64,000 bases of DNA from an uncultured Cohaesibacter sp. (GCF_963677725.1 NZ_OY782507.1:3038001-3102000); one strand, 5' to 3'; shown: positions 16,691-26,017, counted from the first letter of the stretch. The notes: generated by a model from the letters alone, not told the origin. Numbers and translations: made by a program.

Positions 16691-17629
16691 ATGTCTCAGA
16701 TTTGGGAATGGTTGGTGGTTCCGGTTCGGATATTCTGGCGGTTTTCGGACAATCACGGCATTGCTCTGGCGAGCAACATTGCTTTCTCGATTTTGTTGTC
16801 CCTGTTTCCCTTTCTGTTGATCATCACCGGGGTAACTGTCTGGGCCGGAGGGCCGGAACTTGGCAAAATATTGCAAGAATTGCTGACTTTCCTTTTGCCT
16901 GAGCCGATTGCCCTGATATTGCAGCCCGATGTGGATGCGGTGATCTCCGAGCGCACGGGGAGCCTGCTGTCTTTGTCCTTGCTGATCTTTCTTGTCACCC
17001 TGACCTCTATGGTGGAAAGCCTGCGTGAAGGGCTCAACCGTGCCTATGGCTACTATGAACGGCGGTCGATCCTGTCGCGGCGGGCGATGGGGCTGGTTGC
17101 TGTGATTGGGGCTATTCTGGTGATGGTGGCGGTGGCTGCCGGATTGTTCGTGGCACCCTTGGTCTGGAAAATCGCCCAGCCGCATTTGCCCTGGTTGCAG
17201 GATTTTCAGGTGACATTTGATGTGGTGCGGTTGGGGATTGCCCTGCCCATTCTGACGGCGTTTCTTGTGGCCAGCCACCGCTGGTTGCCAATGCGGGTGA
17301 TTGAATGGAATGATCTGTGGCCGGGGGTTCTGACAACCCTTGTGCTTTGGTGGGTCACGGCGGAGGCTTATTCCTATTATCTGTCTCATTTTGCGCAATA
17401 TGCAAAGATCTATGCTGGGTTGGCCGGGGTGGTCGCGACGCTGATTTTCCTGCAAATCATTTCGATGATTTTCCTGTTCGGGGCGGAGGTGAATGCTTGG
17501 CGGATTCGCTTGCAACGGTTACATCACAACCGCGTTCTGAGAGAGGATCTAAACAAGCCTCAGCCGACAGACAATGGTGACGAGTCCAGAGGCGCTGTTT
17601 TGACCGATGACAATGGGTCGGATGCATAA
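16691..17629 (+). CDS. YihY/virulence factor BrkB family membrane protein
   Basis: A 312-residue membrane protein with about six helices and the hallmark family segments: HGIALASNIAFSILLSLFPF near the N-terminus, SLREGLNRAYG mid-protein, and IFLFGAEVNAWR near the C-terminus. The last 45 residues are polar and probably cytoplasmic. The family function is unsettled despite an old ribonuclease label. The start is taken as the ATG at 16691; a GTG nine bases upstream, at 16682, is equally possible. A bidirectional terminator separates it from the convergent ccr. Confidence 0.9.
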   Translation: MSQIWEWLVVPVRIFWRFSDNHGIALASNIAFSILLSLFPFLLIITGVTVWAGGPELGKILQELLTFLLPEPIALILQPDVDAVISERTGSLLSLSLLIFLVTLTSMVESLREGLNRAYGYYERRSILSRRAMGLVAVIGAILVMVAVAAGLFVAPLVWKIAQPHLPWLQDFQVTFDVVRLGIALPILTAFLVASHRWLPMRVIEWNDLWPGVLTTLVLWWVTAEAYSYYLSHFAQYAKIYAGLAGVVATLIFLQIISMIFLFGAEVNAWRIRLQRLHHNRVLREDLNKPQPTDNGDESRGAVLTDDNGSDA

Positions 17630-17691
17630 GATCTGTTGGGGGCAGCCGGGACAACCGGTCAGGAAGCCACGCATGGGATAGAAGGGATATG

Positions 17692-17719
17692 GAAAAAGGC
17701 CGGTGCGACCGGCCTTTTG
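17692..17719. terminator. Bidirectional terminator between yihY-like gene and ccr
   Basis: Arms aaaaaggccggt and accggcctttt pair perfectly around a three-base loop, giving T-runs on both strands between the two convergent genes. Confidence 0.85.
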
Positions 17720-17736
17720 TGTGTTTGTGCTTTTGA

Positions 17737-19029
17737 TCAGATCTCTTCGCCGCGGCTTGCCAGGATCACTTCTTCAATGGTGCGCAAACCGGTTTGGGTG
17801 GTGTTGACCAGACAGGACATGTTGCCCGGTTGGTGCTGGTTGTTAAGCATCAGATCGTGGGCCTTGGGGATCTGGTCCCAAGAGAAGACCTCGGACATGC
17901 ACGGATCCACATGACGCTCGATGACCATCTGGTTGGCGGCCATGGCCTGTTTGAGATGGGCAAAGTGGGAGCCCTGAACGCGCTTCTGGTGCATCCAGAG
18001 ATAGCGGGCATCCATGGTCAGGTTAAAGCCCGAGGTGCCTGCGCAAATGACAACCATGCCGCCGCGCTTGACGATGAAGGTTGAGACCGGCATGGTCGCT
18101 TCGCCGGGATGCTCGAACACCATGTCGACATTGTTGCCCTTGCCGGTAATGTCCCAGATGGCCTTGCCGAATTTGCGGACTTCCTTGAACCAGTCGTTAT
18201 ATTCGGGTGAGTTGACCTTGGGCAGTTGGCCCCAGCAATTGAAGTCCTTGCGGTTCAAGACACCACGGGCACCAAGGCTCATGACGAAATCGCGCTTGGA
18301 TTCGTCCGATATCACGCCGATGGCATTGGCTCCTGCCGCCGCTGCAATCTGAACGCCAAACACCCCAAGACCGCCGGACGCGCCCCAGATAAGGACATTC
18401 TGGCCAGGTTTCAACTCGTGGGGATTGTGGCCGAACATCATGCGATAGGCGGTGGCCAGGGTCAGCACATAGCAGGCGCTTTCTTCCCATGTCAGATGCG
18501 TCGGGCGGGGCAACAGCTGTTGCGCCTGAACGCGGGAGAATTGCGCAAAGGAACCGTCCGGGGTCTCATAGCCCCAGATACGCTGGGTGGGCGAGAACAT
18601 CGGGTCACCGCCATTGCATTCCGCATCGTCGCCGTCATCCTGATTGCAGTGAATGACCACTTCGTCGCCGACTTTCCAGCTCTTTACCTTCGAGCCAACG
18701 GCCCAGACGATGCCAGACGCGTCGGAACCGGCAATGTGGTAGGGATTTTTATGCACGTCGAGCGGTGAGATCGGTTCGCCAAGGCCTGCCCAGACGCCAT
18801 TATAATTGACGCCAGCGGCCATGGTCAGCACCAGCACTTCGTGGCTGTCCAGCTCCCAGGTCGGGACGACCTCGATCTGGAATGATTTCTCTGGTGGGCC
18901 GTGACGGTCCTGACGGATCGCCCAGGCATACATCTGTTTGGGCACATGCCCCAGTGGCGGGATTTCACCGATCTCATATAGATCTTTTTTTTCACCGGTG
19001 GTGCCCTGAGCAAGCAGTTCCTCAGCCAT
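17737..19029 (-). CDS. ccr: Crotonyl-CoA carboxylase/reductase
   Basis: A 430-residue member of the medium-chain dehydrogenase/reductase fold with the long N-terminal segment typical of Ccr. It reductively carboxylates crotonyl-CoA with NADPH and CO2 to ethylmalonyl-CoA, the key step of the ethylmalonyl-CoA pathway. Seen in sequence: YAWAIRQDRHGPP, the GSDASGIVWAVG and HCNQDDGDD segments that mark Ccr rather than simple quinone reductases, and the nucleotide-binding GASGGLGVFGVQIA near residue 212. Length matches known Ccr. It is divergent from ecm over about 340 bp, a shared regulatory region. Confidence 0.97.
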   Translation of the reverse strand: MAEELLAQGTTGEKKDLYEIGEIPPLGHVPKQMYAWAIRQDRHGPPEKSFQIEVVPTWELDSHEVLVLTMAAGVNYNGVWAGLGEPISPLDVHKNPYHIAGSDASGIVWAVGSKVKSWKVGDEVVIHCNQDDGDDAECNGGDPMFSPTQRIWGYETPDGSFAQFSRVQAQQLLPRPTHLTWEESACYVLTLATAYRMMFGHNPHELKPGQNVLIWGASGGLGVFGVQIAAAAGANAIGVISDESKRDFVMSLGARGVLNRKDFNCWGQLPKVNSPEYNDWFKEVRKFGKAIWDITGKGNNVDMVFEHPGEATMPVSTFIVKRGGMVVICAGTSGFNLTMDARYLWMHQKRVQGSHFAHLKQAMAANQMVIERHVDPCMSEVFSWDQIPKAHDLMLNNQHQPGNMSCLVNTTQTGLRTIEEVILASRGEEI

Positions 19030-19370
19030 TTATGCTCCTCCTGACATAGAAAGCCTGTTTGTTGATCATATTGCGCTGCAGCAAGTTTGGGGTGCGAACT
19101 GCGCTTTATGACGCACTTGCGAAACTATCCGAAATTATTTTGTCCAAAGATATACGTCTTATTGCCAATTTGCTTTTTGCGTGTGCGAAGAGACACTCTT
19201 GCTTGAACAAAAAACAATGACAATGGGGAAGGGGTAAGAGAGAGCCCTGATCCACCATGCAACAAAAGCTAAAGTGCCGCAGGGGTTTGCAGGCCAATTC
19301 ACTCTTGCCGGGATAGACAGGGCAAAGAATGGTCGCAACCGCCTTGAGGAATGATGGGGAGGAAACAGCG
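19030..19370. promoter_or_regulatory. Shared divergent regulatory region of ccr and ecm
   Basis: A 341-bp gap between two pathway genes read outward, so both promoters must lie here. The hexamer TGCGAA occurs three times on the plus strand (19093, 19118, 19184), and a GCTGCAGC palindrome lies near 19076. The strong ecm ribosome site ends the region. No gene is visible. Confidence 0.55.
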
Positions 19371-21389
19371 ATGACCCAGCAACACAGTGTGAACCAAAGT
19401 ATGAAGGTGGAGGCTGGAAACGGGGCAAGCAAAATGCGGCAAAAAGACCGCCCCTGGCTGATCCGTACCTATGCGGGCCATTCCACCGCCAAGGATTCCA
19501 ACGCCCTTTATCGCAGCAATCTGTCGAAAGGTCAGACCGGCCTGTCGGTGGCGTTCGATTTGCCAACCCAGACCGGTTATGACGCCGATCATGCCTTGGC
19601 GCGGGGAGAAGTGGGTAAGGTCGGGGTGCCGATTGCCCATATTGGCGACATGCGCGCCCTGTTCGACCAGATCCCGCTTGAGCAGATGAATACTTCCATG
19701 ACCATCAATGCGACGGCAGCCTGGTTGCTGGCGCTTTACATTGCGGTGGCTGATGAACAGGGGGCGGACCGGGCCAAGCTGGCCGGGACCACCCAGAATG
19801 ATCTGATCAAGGAATATCTATCGCGTGGGACATATGTCTTTCCGCCCAAACCATCCTTGCGCCTGACCACCGACATTATCGATTTCACCTACCGCGAAAT
19901 GCCGAAATTCAACCCGATGAATGTCTGCTCCTATCATTTGCAGGAAGCAGGCGCGACACCGGTGCAGGAACTGGCCTATGCCCTGTCGACGGCGATTGCG
20001 GTGCTGGACGCGGTCAAGGATAGTGGCGTGATGAGCGAGGAAGACTTCCCCAAAGCGGTCGGGCGGATTTCCTTCTTCGTCAATGCGGGCATGCGGTTCG
20101 TGACAGAAATCTGCAAGATGCGCGCCTTTGTCGATCTATGGGACGAAATTTGCCTCGAACGCTATGGGGTCGAGGACGAGACATATCGCCGATTCCGCTA
20201 TGGGGTGCAGGTCAATTCTCTGGGCCTCACCGAGCAGCAGCCGGAGAACAATGTCTATCGCATTCTGATCGAGATGCTGGCGGTGGTTCTGTCGAAAAAG
20301 GCCCGCGCCCGCGCCGTACAATTGCCCGCATGGAATGAGGCCCTTGGCTTGCCGCGCCCATGGGATCAGCAATGGTCCTTGCGGATGCAGCAGATCATGG
20401 CGTTTGAAACCGACCTGCTTGAATATGGTGATCTGTTTGACGGCTCAAGGGAAGTGGAGGCCAAGGTCGAAGCATTGAAGGCGGAAGCCCGCGAGGAAAT
20501 GGTTCGCATTCAGGAAATGGGCGGAGCGATTTCGGCGATTGAATCAAGTTATATGAAGCAAAAGCTGGTGGAATCCAATGCCAAGCGGCTCGAAGGCATT
20601 GAGCGGGGCGATCAGACCCTAGTTGGCGTGAACAAGTTCCAGCAAAGCGAGCCGTCGCCGCTATCCTCAGGGGATGGTGGCTCTATTCTGACCGTTGATC
20701 CCGCAGTGGAGCAGGAAGCCGTTGAGAATATCAAGGCATGGCGTGAAAATCGTGATAATGATGCCGTCGAAGCGGCGCTGGCTGCCCTCAGGGACGCAGC
20801 TGCCAGCGGGACCAATATCATGGATCCGTCCATTGCCTGCGCCAAGGCGGGGGTGACCACCGGTGAATGGGGACAGGTTTTGCGTTCGGTCTTTGGGGAA
20901 TATCGTGCTCCGACCGGGGTTGGCAAGGCGGCTTTGGCATCCAACGAAGAGCTGGCAAGCGTGCGTGAGAAGGTGGATGCGGTGTCTAAGACCCTTGGGC
21001 GGCGCCTGAAAATACTGGTTGGCAAGCCGGGGCTTGACGGTCATTCCAATGGGGCGGAGCAGATTGCCGTGCGTGCTCGTGATTGCGGCATGGAAGTGGT
21101 CTATCAGGGCATTCGCCTGACGCCGGAGCAGATCGTCAATACCGCCCTTGAAGAAGGGGTGCATGTGGTGGGGCTGTCGATCCTGTCCGGCTCGCATCTG
21201 GCGCTCGTTGATGATGTGATGGACCTGATGCGGGCCTCCGGGCTGGATGATGTGCCGGTGGTGGTCGGCGGCATCATTCCGCCTGCCGATGCGGCGCATC
21301 TGAAGAAGCATGGGGTCGCGGCGGTCTATACGCCGAAAGACTTCCAACTGAATGAAATCATGATGAATATTGCCGAATTGGTTGCCTGA
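19371..21389 (+). CDS. ecm: Ethylmalonyl-CoA mutase
   Basis: A 672-residue adenosylcobalamin-dependent mutase converting (2R)-ethylmalonyl-CoA to methylsuccinyl-CoA. The N-terminal catalytic barrel contains GLSVAFDLPTQTGYD and NTSMTINATAAWLLALY. The C-terminal cobalamin domain has the base-off DxHxxG motif (DGHSNG, about residue 556) and the GLSILSGSH segment. The context with ccr and mcd favours Ecm over methylmalonyl-CoA mutase. I chose the ATG at 19371 because GGGGAGGAAACAGCG precedes it; a Met 14 codons upstream has no such site. A strong terminator follows. Cofactor supply may come from the nearby adenosyltransferase and cobS/cobT products. Confidence 0.96.
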   Translation: MTQQHSVNQSMKVEAGNGASKMRQKDRPWLIRTYAGHSTAKDSNALYRSNLSKGQTGLSVAFDLPTQTGYDADHALARGEVGKVGVPIAHIGDMRALFDQIPLEQMNTSMTINATAAWLLALYIAVADEQGADRAKLAGTTQNDLIKEYLSRGTYVFPPKPSLRLTTDIIDFTYREMPKFNPMNVCSYHLQEAGATPVQELAYALSTAIAVLDAVKDSGVMSEEDFPKAVGRISFFVNAGMRFVTEICKMRAFVDLWDEICLERYGVEDETYRRFRYGVQVNSLGLTEQQPENNVYRILIEMLAVVLSKKARARAVQLPAWNEALGLPRPWDQQWSLRMQQIMAFETDLLEYGDLFDGSREVEAKVEALKAEAREEMVRIQEMGGAISAIESSYMKQKLVESNAKRLEGIERGDQTLVGVNKFQQSEPSPLSSGDGGSILTVDPAVEQEAVENIKAWRENRDNDAVEAALAALRDAAASGTNIMDPSIACAKAGVTTGEWGQVLRSVFGEYRAPTGVGKAALASNEELASVREKVDAVSKTLGRRLKILVGKPGLDGHSNGAEQIAVRARDCGMEVVYQGIRLTPEQIVNTALEEGVHVVGLSILSGSHLALVDDVMDLMRASGLDDVPVVVGGIIPPADAAHLKKHGVAAVYTPKDFQLNEIMMNIAELVA

Positions 21390-21470
21390 AAAGGCTTTGC
21401 GGTGAGTTGCTCCACCGCATTCCTCCGTGCCCGCTGTTGGCTGAACCTCGTTGGTCGGCGGGCTAACTGG

Positions 21471-21504
21471 AAGTCCGCAATCTTGCCGATTGCGGACTTT
21501 TTTC
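21471..21504. terminator. Strong terminator after ecm
   Basis: Perfect arms aagtccgcaatc and gattgcggactt around a five-base loop are followed by a T-run. It also lies just past the stop of the convergent kinase gene. Confidence 0.9.
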
Positions 21505-21529
21505 TTCAGCCGGTCATGGGCCGACCTCT

Positions 21530-22645
21530 TTAGTCGTCCACCAGTGTGCTCAGCATGGTCTGGAGCCGTTCCGGATCGATCGGTCGCTGCATCCAACCGT
21601 CAAAGGGAGCGAGCGCAGCCGGTGTCGGATCGGAGGAGACGGCGATCAACGGCATGGCATCCCACGCCTTGGTCTCGCGGATGCGGCCCGCCAATTCCCA
21701 ACCATCCATGCCTTCCATGCGGATATCGAGCAGCATGAAGTCGGGCAGGTCGGTTTCCTTGCCGGATGACAAGCGCGCAAGCGCATCTTCGCCGGACGAG
21801 GCATGACTGGTGGCGCAGCCCATGGCTTTGAGCAATTCGGAAATGATCAGCTGGTTCGTGGCATTGTCGTCGACAATCAGTCCGGCAAAGCCGAGGCCTT
21901 CTTGTGCAAGCGCGTCTGTGTCGCCTTCATCCTTATCCTCTGGTGTCGGGACAGTGGCGATCACATCAAGGGGCAGGCGGACAAAGAAGACAGCTCCCGT
22001 GGGCTTGTTGGCCGCCGCCCAGATCTTGCCATGCATCATGTCGACAATGGTCTTGACGCTCCACAGACCAAGGCCTGACCCCGCGACCCCTTCGGAACTG
22101 CTGCCGCGCTGGTAGGGTTCGAACAGAAGGCTCGGGTCTGCAACACCAAAACCCGGGCCATCATCGGCAAAGTCCAGTGCCAGCTCATTGCCTTCCTTGA
22201 TGGTGGCCGACAGGGTTATGGTCGAGCCGGGGGCATATTTGATGGCATTGTCCAAAAGCAGGGTGAAGAGCCGATTGAAATAGGTCGGGTCCGGGCTGGC
22301 AAAGGCGGTGGATTTCAATGCTGGATCAAGGGTGAGCTTGAAATGGGCCCCTCGCGCCTCGGCCAGACCGGTTGCCACTTGCTCAAAGTCCTTGAGGAGC
22401 TTGACCAGTTGCATGTTGGCGGTTGGCAGGGCTTCATGCATTGCCGCACCGTCTTCCATCATCGCCATGGCATTGTTGGCGGCCAGATGCAAAGCCTCAA
22501 GCAGGGCCGTGCAATTGGCGGGATCAGGGGATTTGCGGATCAATGTGCTCAGAGAAACGATTGCGCTTAATTGGGTGCGCAAGTCATGGTGAAAGCTGTC
22601 GACTTCACGGGTCTGGTCAACATTTTCTTGATTGTTGTATTCCAT
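21530..22645 (-). CDS. Cytosolic histidine kinase with C-terminal receiver domain
   Basis: A 371-residue hybrid kinase with no membrane segment and no recognisable sensor domain. Order: HisKA with HHDLRTQLSAI (probable phospho-His H20), an HATPase domain with N-box LLLDNAIKYAPG, G1 DDGPGFG and G2 GSGLGLWSVK, then a receiver with acidic pair VDDN and phospho-Asp D307 (LLDIRMEG). The receiver position normally held by Lys before Pro is Arg (QRPID, R354). It stands alone between ecm (convergent) and an AEC transporter gene (divergent). Input signal and output partner are unknown. Confidence 0.9.
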   Translation of the reverse strand: MEYNNQENVDQTREVDSFHHDLRTQLSAIVSLSTLIRKSPDPANCTALLEALHLAANNAMAMMEDGAAMHEALPTANMQLVKLLKDFEQVATGLAEARGAHFKLTLDPALKSTAFASPDPTYFNRLFTLLLDNAIKYAPGSTITLSATIKEGNELALDFADDGPGFGVADPSLLFEPYQRGSSSEGVAGSGLGLWSVKTIVDMMHGKIWAAANKPTGAVFFVRLPLDVIATVPTPEDKDEGDTDALAQEGLGFAGLIVDDNATNQLIISELLKAMGCATSHASSGEDALARLSSGKETDLPDFMLLDIRMEGMDGWELAGRIRETKAWDAMPLIAVSSDPTPAALAPFDGWMQRPIDPERLQTMLSTLVDD

Positions 22646-22844
22646 TTTATGCTATAGGCACCCTTAGATATGCATTTTTGGAGGTTGTCCGTGCGCATAC
22701 TGCCTCTTTCCCTGCAAACTTGCCATCCACAATTCGATTGAGACAGGTGTCAGTTTAGTCGCCAAATCATTGGTGCAATAAGGGATTTTCCCCTGGTTCC
22801 GTGACCTGCCTCTCTTTCCCGCTCGTCTGTCTTCGGAGGTCGTC

Positions 22845-23801
22845 ATGGCCGATATTCTTTTGATTGTTTTTCCTATCTTCACCTTGATTGGCCTTGGCTA
22901 TGGTGTGGTGATCGTTGGCCTTGTGCCGCAGGACGTCGGGGCGGCGTTGTCAAAATTCGTGTTCACCATTCCTTTGCCGTTGCTGCTTTTTCGCAATTTG
23001 GCAACAAACGATCTGGCGGGGCAGGCACCGTGGCCAATTTGGGGGGCTTATTTCCCCTGTCTGTTTGCGGTCTGGATTTTGGGGATGATCTTGCTCTCCG
23101 TGGTTTTCAAGCGTGAAGGCAAAGCGCTGGCGGTGGCGGGGATATCGGCAGGCTTCTCCAATCTGGTGTTGCTCGGCATTCCGATGATTACCGGGGTTTA
23201 TGGGGAAGACGCCCTGTTGCCCCTGTTGATGCTGCTGACGGTCCATTTGCCTGCTGCCATGCTGGTCAGCTCAATTTTGGTGGAATGGTATGACCGGGAA
23301 GAAGGCAAGACGCTGAATATCGGGGCCGCACTGGTCAATGTCGGCAAAGGGCTTGCCACCAACCCGATCGTTGTTGGTATCTTGGCCGGGGGGCTGTGGA
23401 GCCTCACCGGGTTTGATATCCCGCAGGTGGCTTCGGTGGTGATTGACAAGATCGTACCCGTGACCGTGCCCCTTGCCTTGATGTCGTTGGGCATGGGGAT
23501 GCGCAAATACGGGTTGAGCGGTGACATTCTCTCTGGCTTTTTGTTGGCACTGATGAAGACCATGCTGTTGCCTGCTCTATTCTTGCTGATCACCAGTACG
23601 CTGGTCCCGTTGCCGGCTGAATGGGTCGCTGTGATCCTGATCGGGGCGGCTTGCCCGACCGGGGTCAATGCCTATTTGCTGGCAGAACATTTTGGCGTCG
23701 GTCATCGGGTGGCGGCCAACACCCTCACCCTGTCGGTGCTTATGGGGCTGGTGACTTTGCCATTCTGGATTTCGATTTCCCATCAGATTCTGGGCCGCTA
23801 G
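22845..23801 (+). CDS. AEC-family transporter
   Basis: A 318-residue membrane protein of about ten helices in two five-helix halves, the layout of the auxin efflux carrier family. Visible marks are FPIFTLIGLGYG at the N-terminus, SKFVFTIPLPLLLFRNLA near residue 40, and the C-terminal AACPTGVNAYLLAEHFG segment, a conserved family turn. Bacterial AEC proteins often export or take up dicarboxylates such as malate or malonate; which substrate applies here is unknown. The stop codon overlaps the convergent gluQ stop by four bases, so the 3' ends are shared. Confidence 0.92.
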   Translation: MADILLIVFPIFTLIGLGYGVVIVGLVPQDVGAALSKFVFTIPLPLLLFRNLATNDLAGQAPWPIWGAYFPCLFAVWILGMILLSVVFKREGKALAVAGISAGFSNLVLLGIPMITGVYGEDALLPLLMLLTVHLPAAMLVSSILVEWYDREEGKTLNIGAALVNVGKGLATNPIVVGILAGGLWSLTGFDIPQVASVVIDKIVPVTVPLALMSLGMGMRKYGLSGDILSGFLLALMKTMLLPALFLLITSTLVPLPAEWVAVILIGAACPTGVNAYLLAEHFGVGHRVAANTLTLSVLMGLVTLPFWISISHQILGR

Positions 23802-24697
23802 CAAAAGGCTGTCAGGTCATCGTCGCACAACTGGATCATCGCGCGGATGTCATCAGGCGTTGCACCATCGTCGCGCAGTTTCCTGAGGCTCAGATCGCCT
23901 CGGGATTTGGAGAGCTTCTGTCCTGCACCATCGGTCAGCAACCGATGGTGATGATAGAGTGGGGCGGGAAGATCGAGAAGCTCTTGCAACAGGCGGTGGA
24001 GACCGGTGGCGTGATAAAGATCCTGCCCGCGTACCACATGGGAAATATTCTGCGCGGCATCATCCACCACCACCGATAGATGATAGCTGGTCGGGCAGTC
24101 TTTGCGGGCCAGAATCACGTCGCCCCAAGCGCTTGGCTCTGCTGCAATCATGGATGTTTTCGGATAGGAAGCGCTGCGGGGGCCGCTTTCCTGCCAACTG
24201 AGTGGTGAGCTGTGCGACGAAGCAATCAGTGTGAGGGCCTTTTGCATGTCGAGCCGCCACGCTGCATCGCCATTTGCATGCTCCTTGTCCTTGAGCAGAT
24301 GACGGGGGAAGATCGGCGCCCCATCGGGGTCGCGCGGGTGGGGGCGGCCTGTTTCTTCTTCTGCATGGGCGATGGCCTGATGGATGTCCTTGCGGCTGGC
24401 AACAGAAGGATAGAGCAAGCCGCGCGCCTTCAAGTGATCGATCTGTGCGCCGTAGATGTCAAAACGGCGTGATTGCTGCATCACGGGCTCCGGCCAGTTA
24501 AGTCCCAGCCAATGGAGGTCTTCCCGCATTTGCTCGATCTTATCCGTCGTGCAACGGGCCGTGTCGATGTCTTCAATGCGCAGGAGACACTGACCTGCCA
24601 TCTTCTTTGCCGCTTTGAAATTGATCAACGCCGAAAGGGCATGGCCCAGATGGAGGGCACCATTGGGGCTGGGGGCAAAGCGGAAAGTCGGGCACAT
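23798..24697 (-). CDS. gluQ: Glutamyl-Q tRNA(Asp) synthetase
   Basis: A 299-residue truncated glutamyl-tRNA-synthetase-like enzyme lacking the anticodon-binding domain, as expected of GluQ-RS. It attaches glutamate to queuosine at position 34 of tRNA-Asp. The class I signatures HLGH (in NGALHLGHALSAL) and KLSKS (in GAGQKLSKSRG) are intact. I chose the ATG at 24697 because the family starts just before RFAPSPNG; the frame extends 23 codons further up with no better ribosome site. It overlaps the AEC gene 3' end and is divergent from the glycosylase gene. A queuosine-precursor transporter lies at 53 kb. Confidence 0.92.
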   Translation of the reverse strand: MCPTFRFAPSPNGALHLGHALSALINFKAAKKMAGQCLLRIEDIDTARCTTDKIEQMREDLHWLGLNWPEPVMQQSRRFDIYGAQIDHLKARGLLYPSVASRKDIHQAIAHAEEETGRPHPRDPDGAPIFPRHLLKDKEHANGDAAWRLDMQKALTLIASSHSSPLSWQESGPRSASYPKTSMIAAEPSAWGDVILARKDCPTSYHLSVVVDDAAQNISHVVRGQDLYHATGLHRLLQELLDLPAPLYHHHRLLTDGAGQKLSKSRGDLSLRKLRDDGATPDDIRAMIQLCDDDLTAFC

Positions 24698-24793
24698 CGG
24701 GTCTTGTCCGGTTGCGAGAGGAGGCAATCTGGTGATTGATAGCCCTTTGAGGTGGAGCCTGTCCATAGGGACGTCACAGAAGGAAGGTGCGGA

Positions 24794-25435
24794 ATGGAGC
24801 GGTTAAACGATCAGGCTGATCTTGACGCAGCCCTTTTGCGGCTGGGAAGGCTGGATCCGCGATGCGCGCCTTTTATCGATTTGTGCCAGCCGATCCCGCT
24901 GCGGCGACGGCCCGGCGGTCTTGGTGGTCTCTTGCGCATTCTTTTGGGGCAACAGGTTTCGGTGGCGTCGGCCAATGCCATTTGGCAGCGCTTTGAGGCT
25001 GCCTATCCGGAAATGCTGGCACCTGAACTGGCCAAAGCGAGCGAAGAGGATTTGCGGGCATGCTCCTTGTCGCGGCCGAAAATCAGGGCGGTGACAAGGA
25101 TCGCTGAGGCCTTTGCCTGTGGCTTTGACCCCGATGCCTTGCATGAGCGGGGTCTCTCAGAGCTGCGTGATGGGTTGCTGGCCTTGCATGGGGTGGGACC
25201 ATGGACAGCTGATATTTATCTGCTTTTTTGTCTTGGCGCGAGGGATGTGATGCCTTCGGGCGATTTGGCCTTGCAAGTGGCAGCCGCGCATTTGGTGGGT
25301 GCAGAGGAGCGCTTGAGCGCCAAACAGCTGGACGCATTGGCATCCAGCGCGTGGCAGCCAGAGCGCAGTGCGGCGGCGCATTTGCTGTGGGCTATTTATC
25401 GCGACCTGAAGGCTGGTCGCGATGGGGTTATCTGA
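24794..25435 (+). CDS. DNA-3-methyladenine glycosylase II (AlkA-type)
   Basis: A 213-residue HhH-GPD glycosylase that removes alkylated purines from DNA in base excision repair. The helix-hairpin-helix is LHGVGPWTA (residues 131-139) and the catalytic aspartate follows in SGDLAL (D157). LLGQQVSVASA near residue 50 is the conserved helix of the AlkA branch. No iron-sulfur cysteine loop is present at the C-terminus. A site reading aaggaagg precedes the ATG. Its last base abuts the stop of the convergent dsbB, so the two genes end back to back. Confidence 0.92.
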   Translation: MERLNDQADLDAALLRLGRLDPRCAPFIDLCQPIPLRRRPGGLGGLLRILLGQQVSVASANAIWQRFEAAYPEMLAPELAKASEEDLRACSLSRPKIRAVTRIAEAFACGFDPDALHERGLSELRDGLLALHGVGPWTADIYLLFCLGARDVMPSGDLALQVAAAHLVGAEERLSAKQLDALASSAWQPERSAAAHLLWAIYRDLKAGRDGVI

Positions 25436-26017
25436 TCAGGCCATGCCATAGAGTTTGTTGAGCCAACCCTTGAGGAACGGCAACAGGCGGAAGACAAAAC
25501 CGAAGCTTTCCTCTTTGCCCAAAGCACCAACAAGGCCTATGGCGACCAGGATCGTTGAGAGCACCGCATTCCAGCCGCCAAAAGACAGGCCAAAAATGCG
25601 AATTTGCGCCACAGAGCAGCTGATCAGTTCGGTCTTTTGCAATTGCTGCAAAAGGTTGGCGGCGTTGGGGGTGATTTCCACCGTGTTGGCGCAGTTGCTG
25701 GGGCCCAACCAGAATTCCCACTCAGCACCGGCCTGATAGAAGCCGACCCCTGCACCAAAGAGCAGCAATCCCGAAAGGGCCAAAAGCATCAGCCTGACAA
25801 AGGGGGCGGGTGCATTCAGCCGAATTGCGAGGATCAAAATCGCGGCCAGTGGCACCATGGCATAATGGGTGTGGCGCTGGAGATAACAAAGCTGGCACGG
25901 CTGGAAACCGCCAATATGCTCAAAGCCCAGAGAGCTTAGGGAAATGAAGGCTGACCCAACAAAGAGCAAAAGGGCGCTCAGGCGCTGGGTGTCGGAAAGC
26001 GGGGATGTTAAAGTCAT
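25436..26017 (-). CDS. dsbB: Disulfide bond formation protein B
   Basis: A 193-residue inner-membrane protein with four main predicted helices. DsbB reoxidises DsbA and passes electrons to quinone. Both redox pairs are present: C41/C44 in FQPCQLCYLQR, and C109 with C134 in the second periplasmic loop. The C-terminal helix-rich tail of about 40 residues is longer than in E. coli DsbB. It lies downstream of the yqaA-like gene by about 90 bp on the same strand, a pairing often seen in Rhizobiales, and no DsbA gene is visible nearby. Confidence 0.92.
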   Translation of the reverse strand: MTLTSPLSDTQRLSALLLFVGSAFISLSSLGFEHIGGFQPCQLCYLQRHTHYAMVPLAAILILAIRLNAPAPFVRLMLLALSGLLLFGAGVGFYQAGAEWEFWLGPSNCANTVEITPNAANLLQQLQKTELISCSVAQIRIFGLSFGGWNAVLSTILVAIGLVGALGKEESFGFVFRLLPFLKGWLNKLYGMA

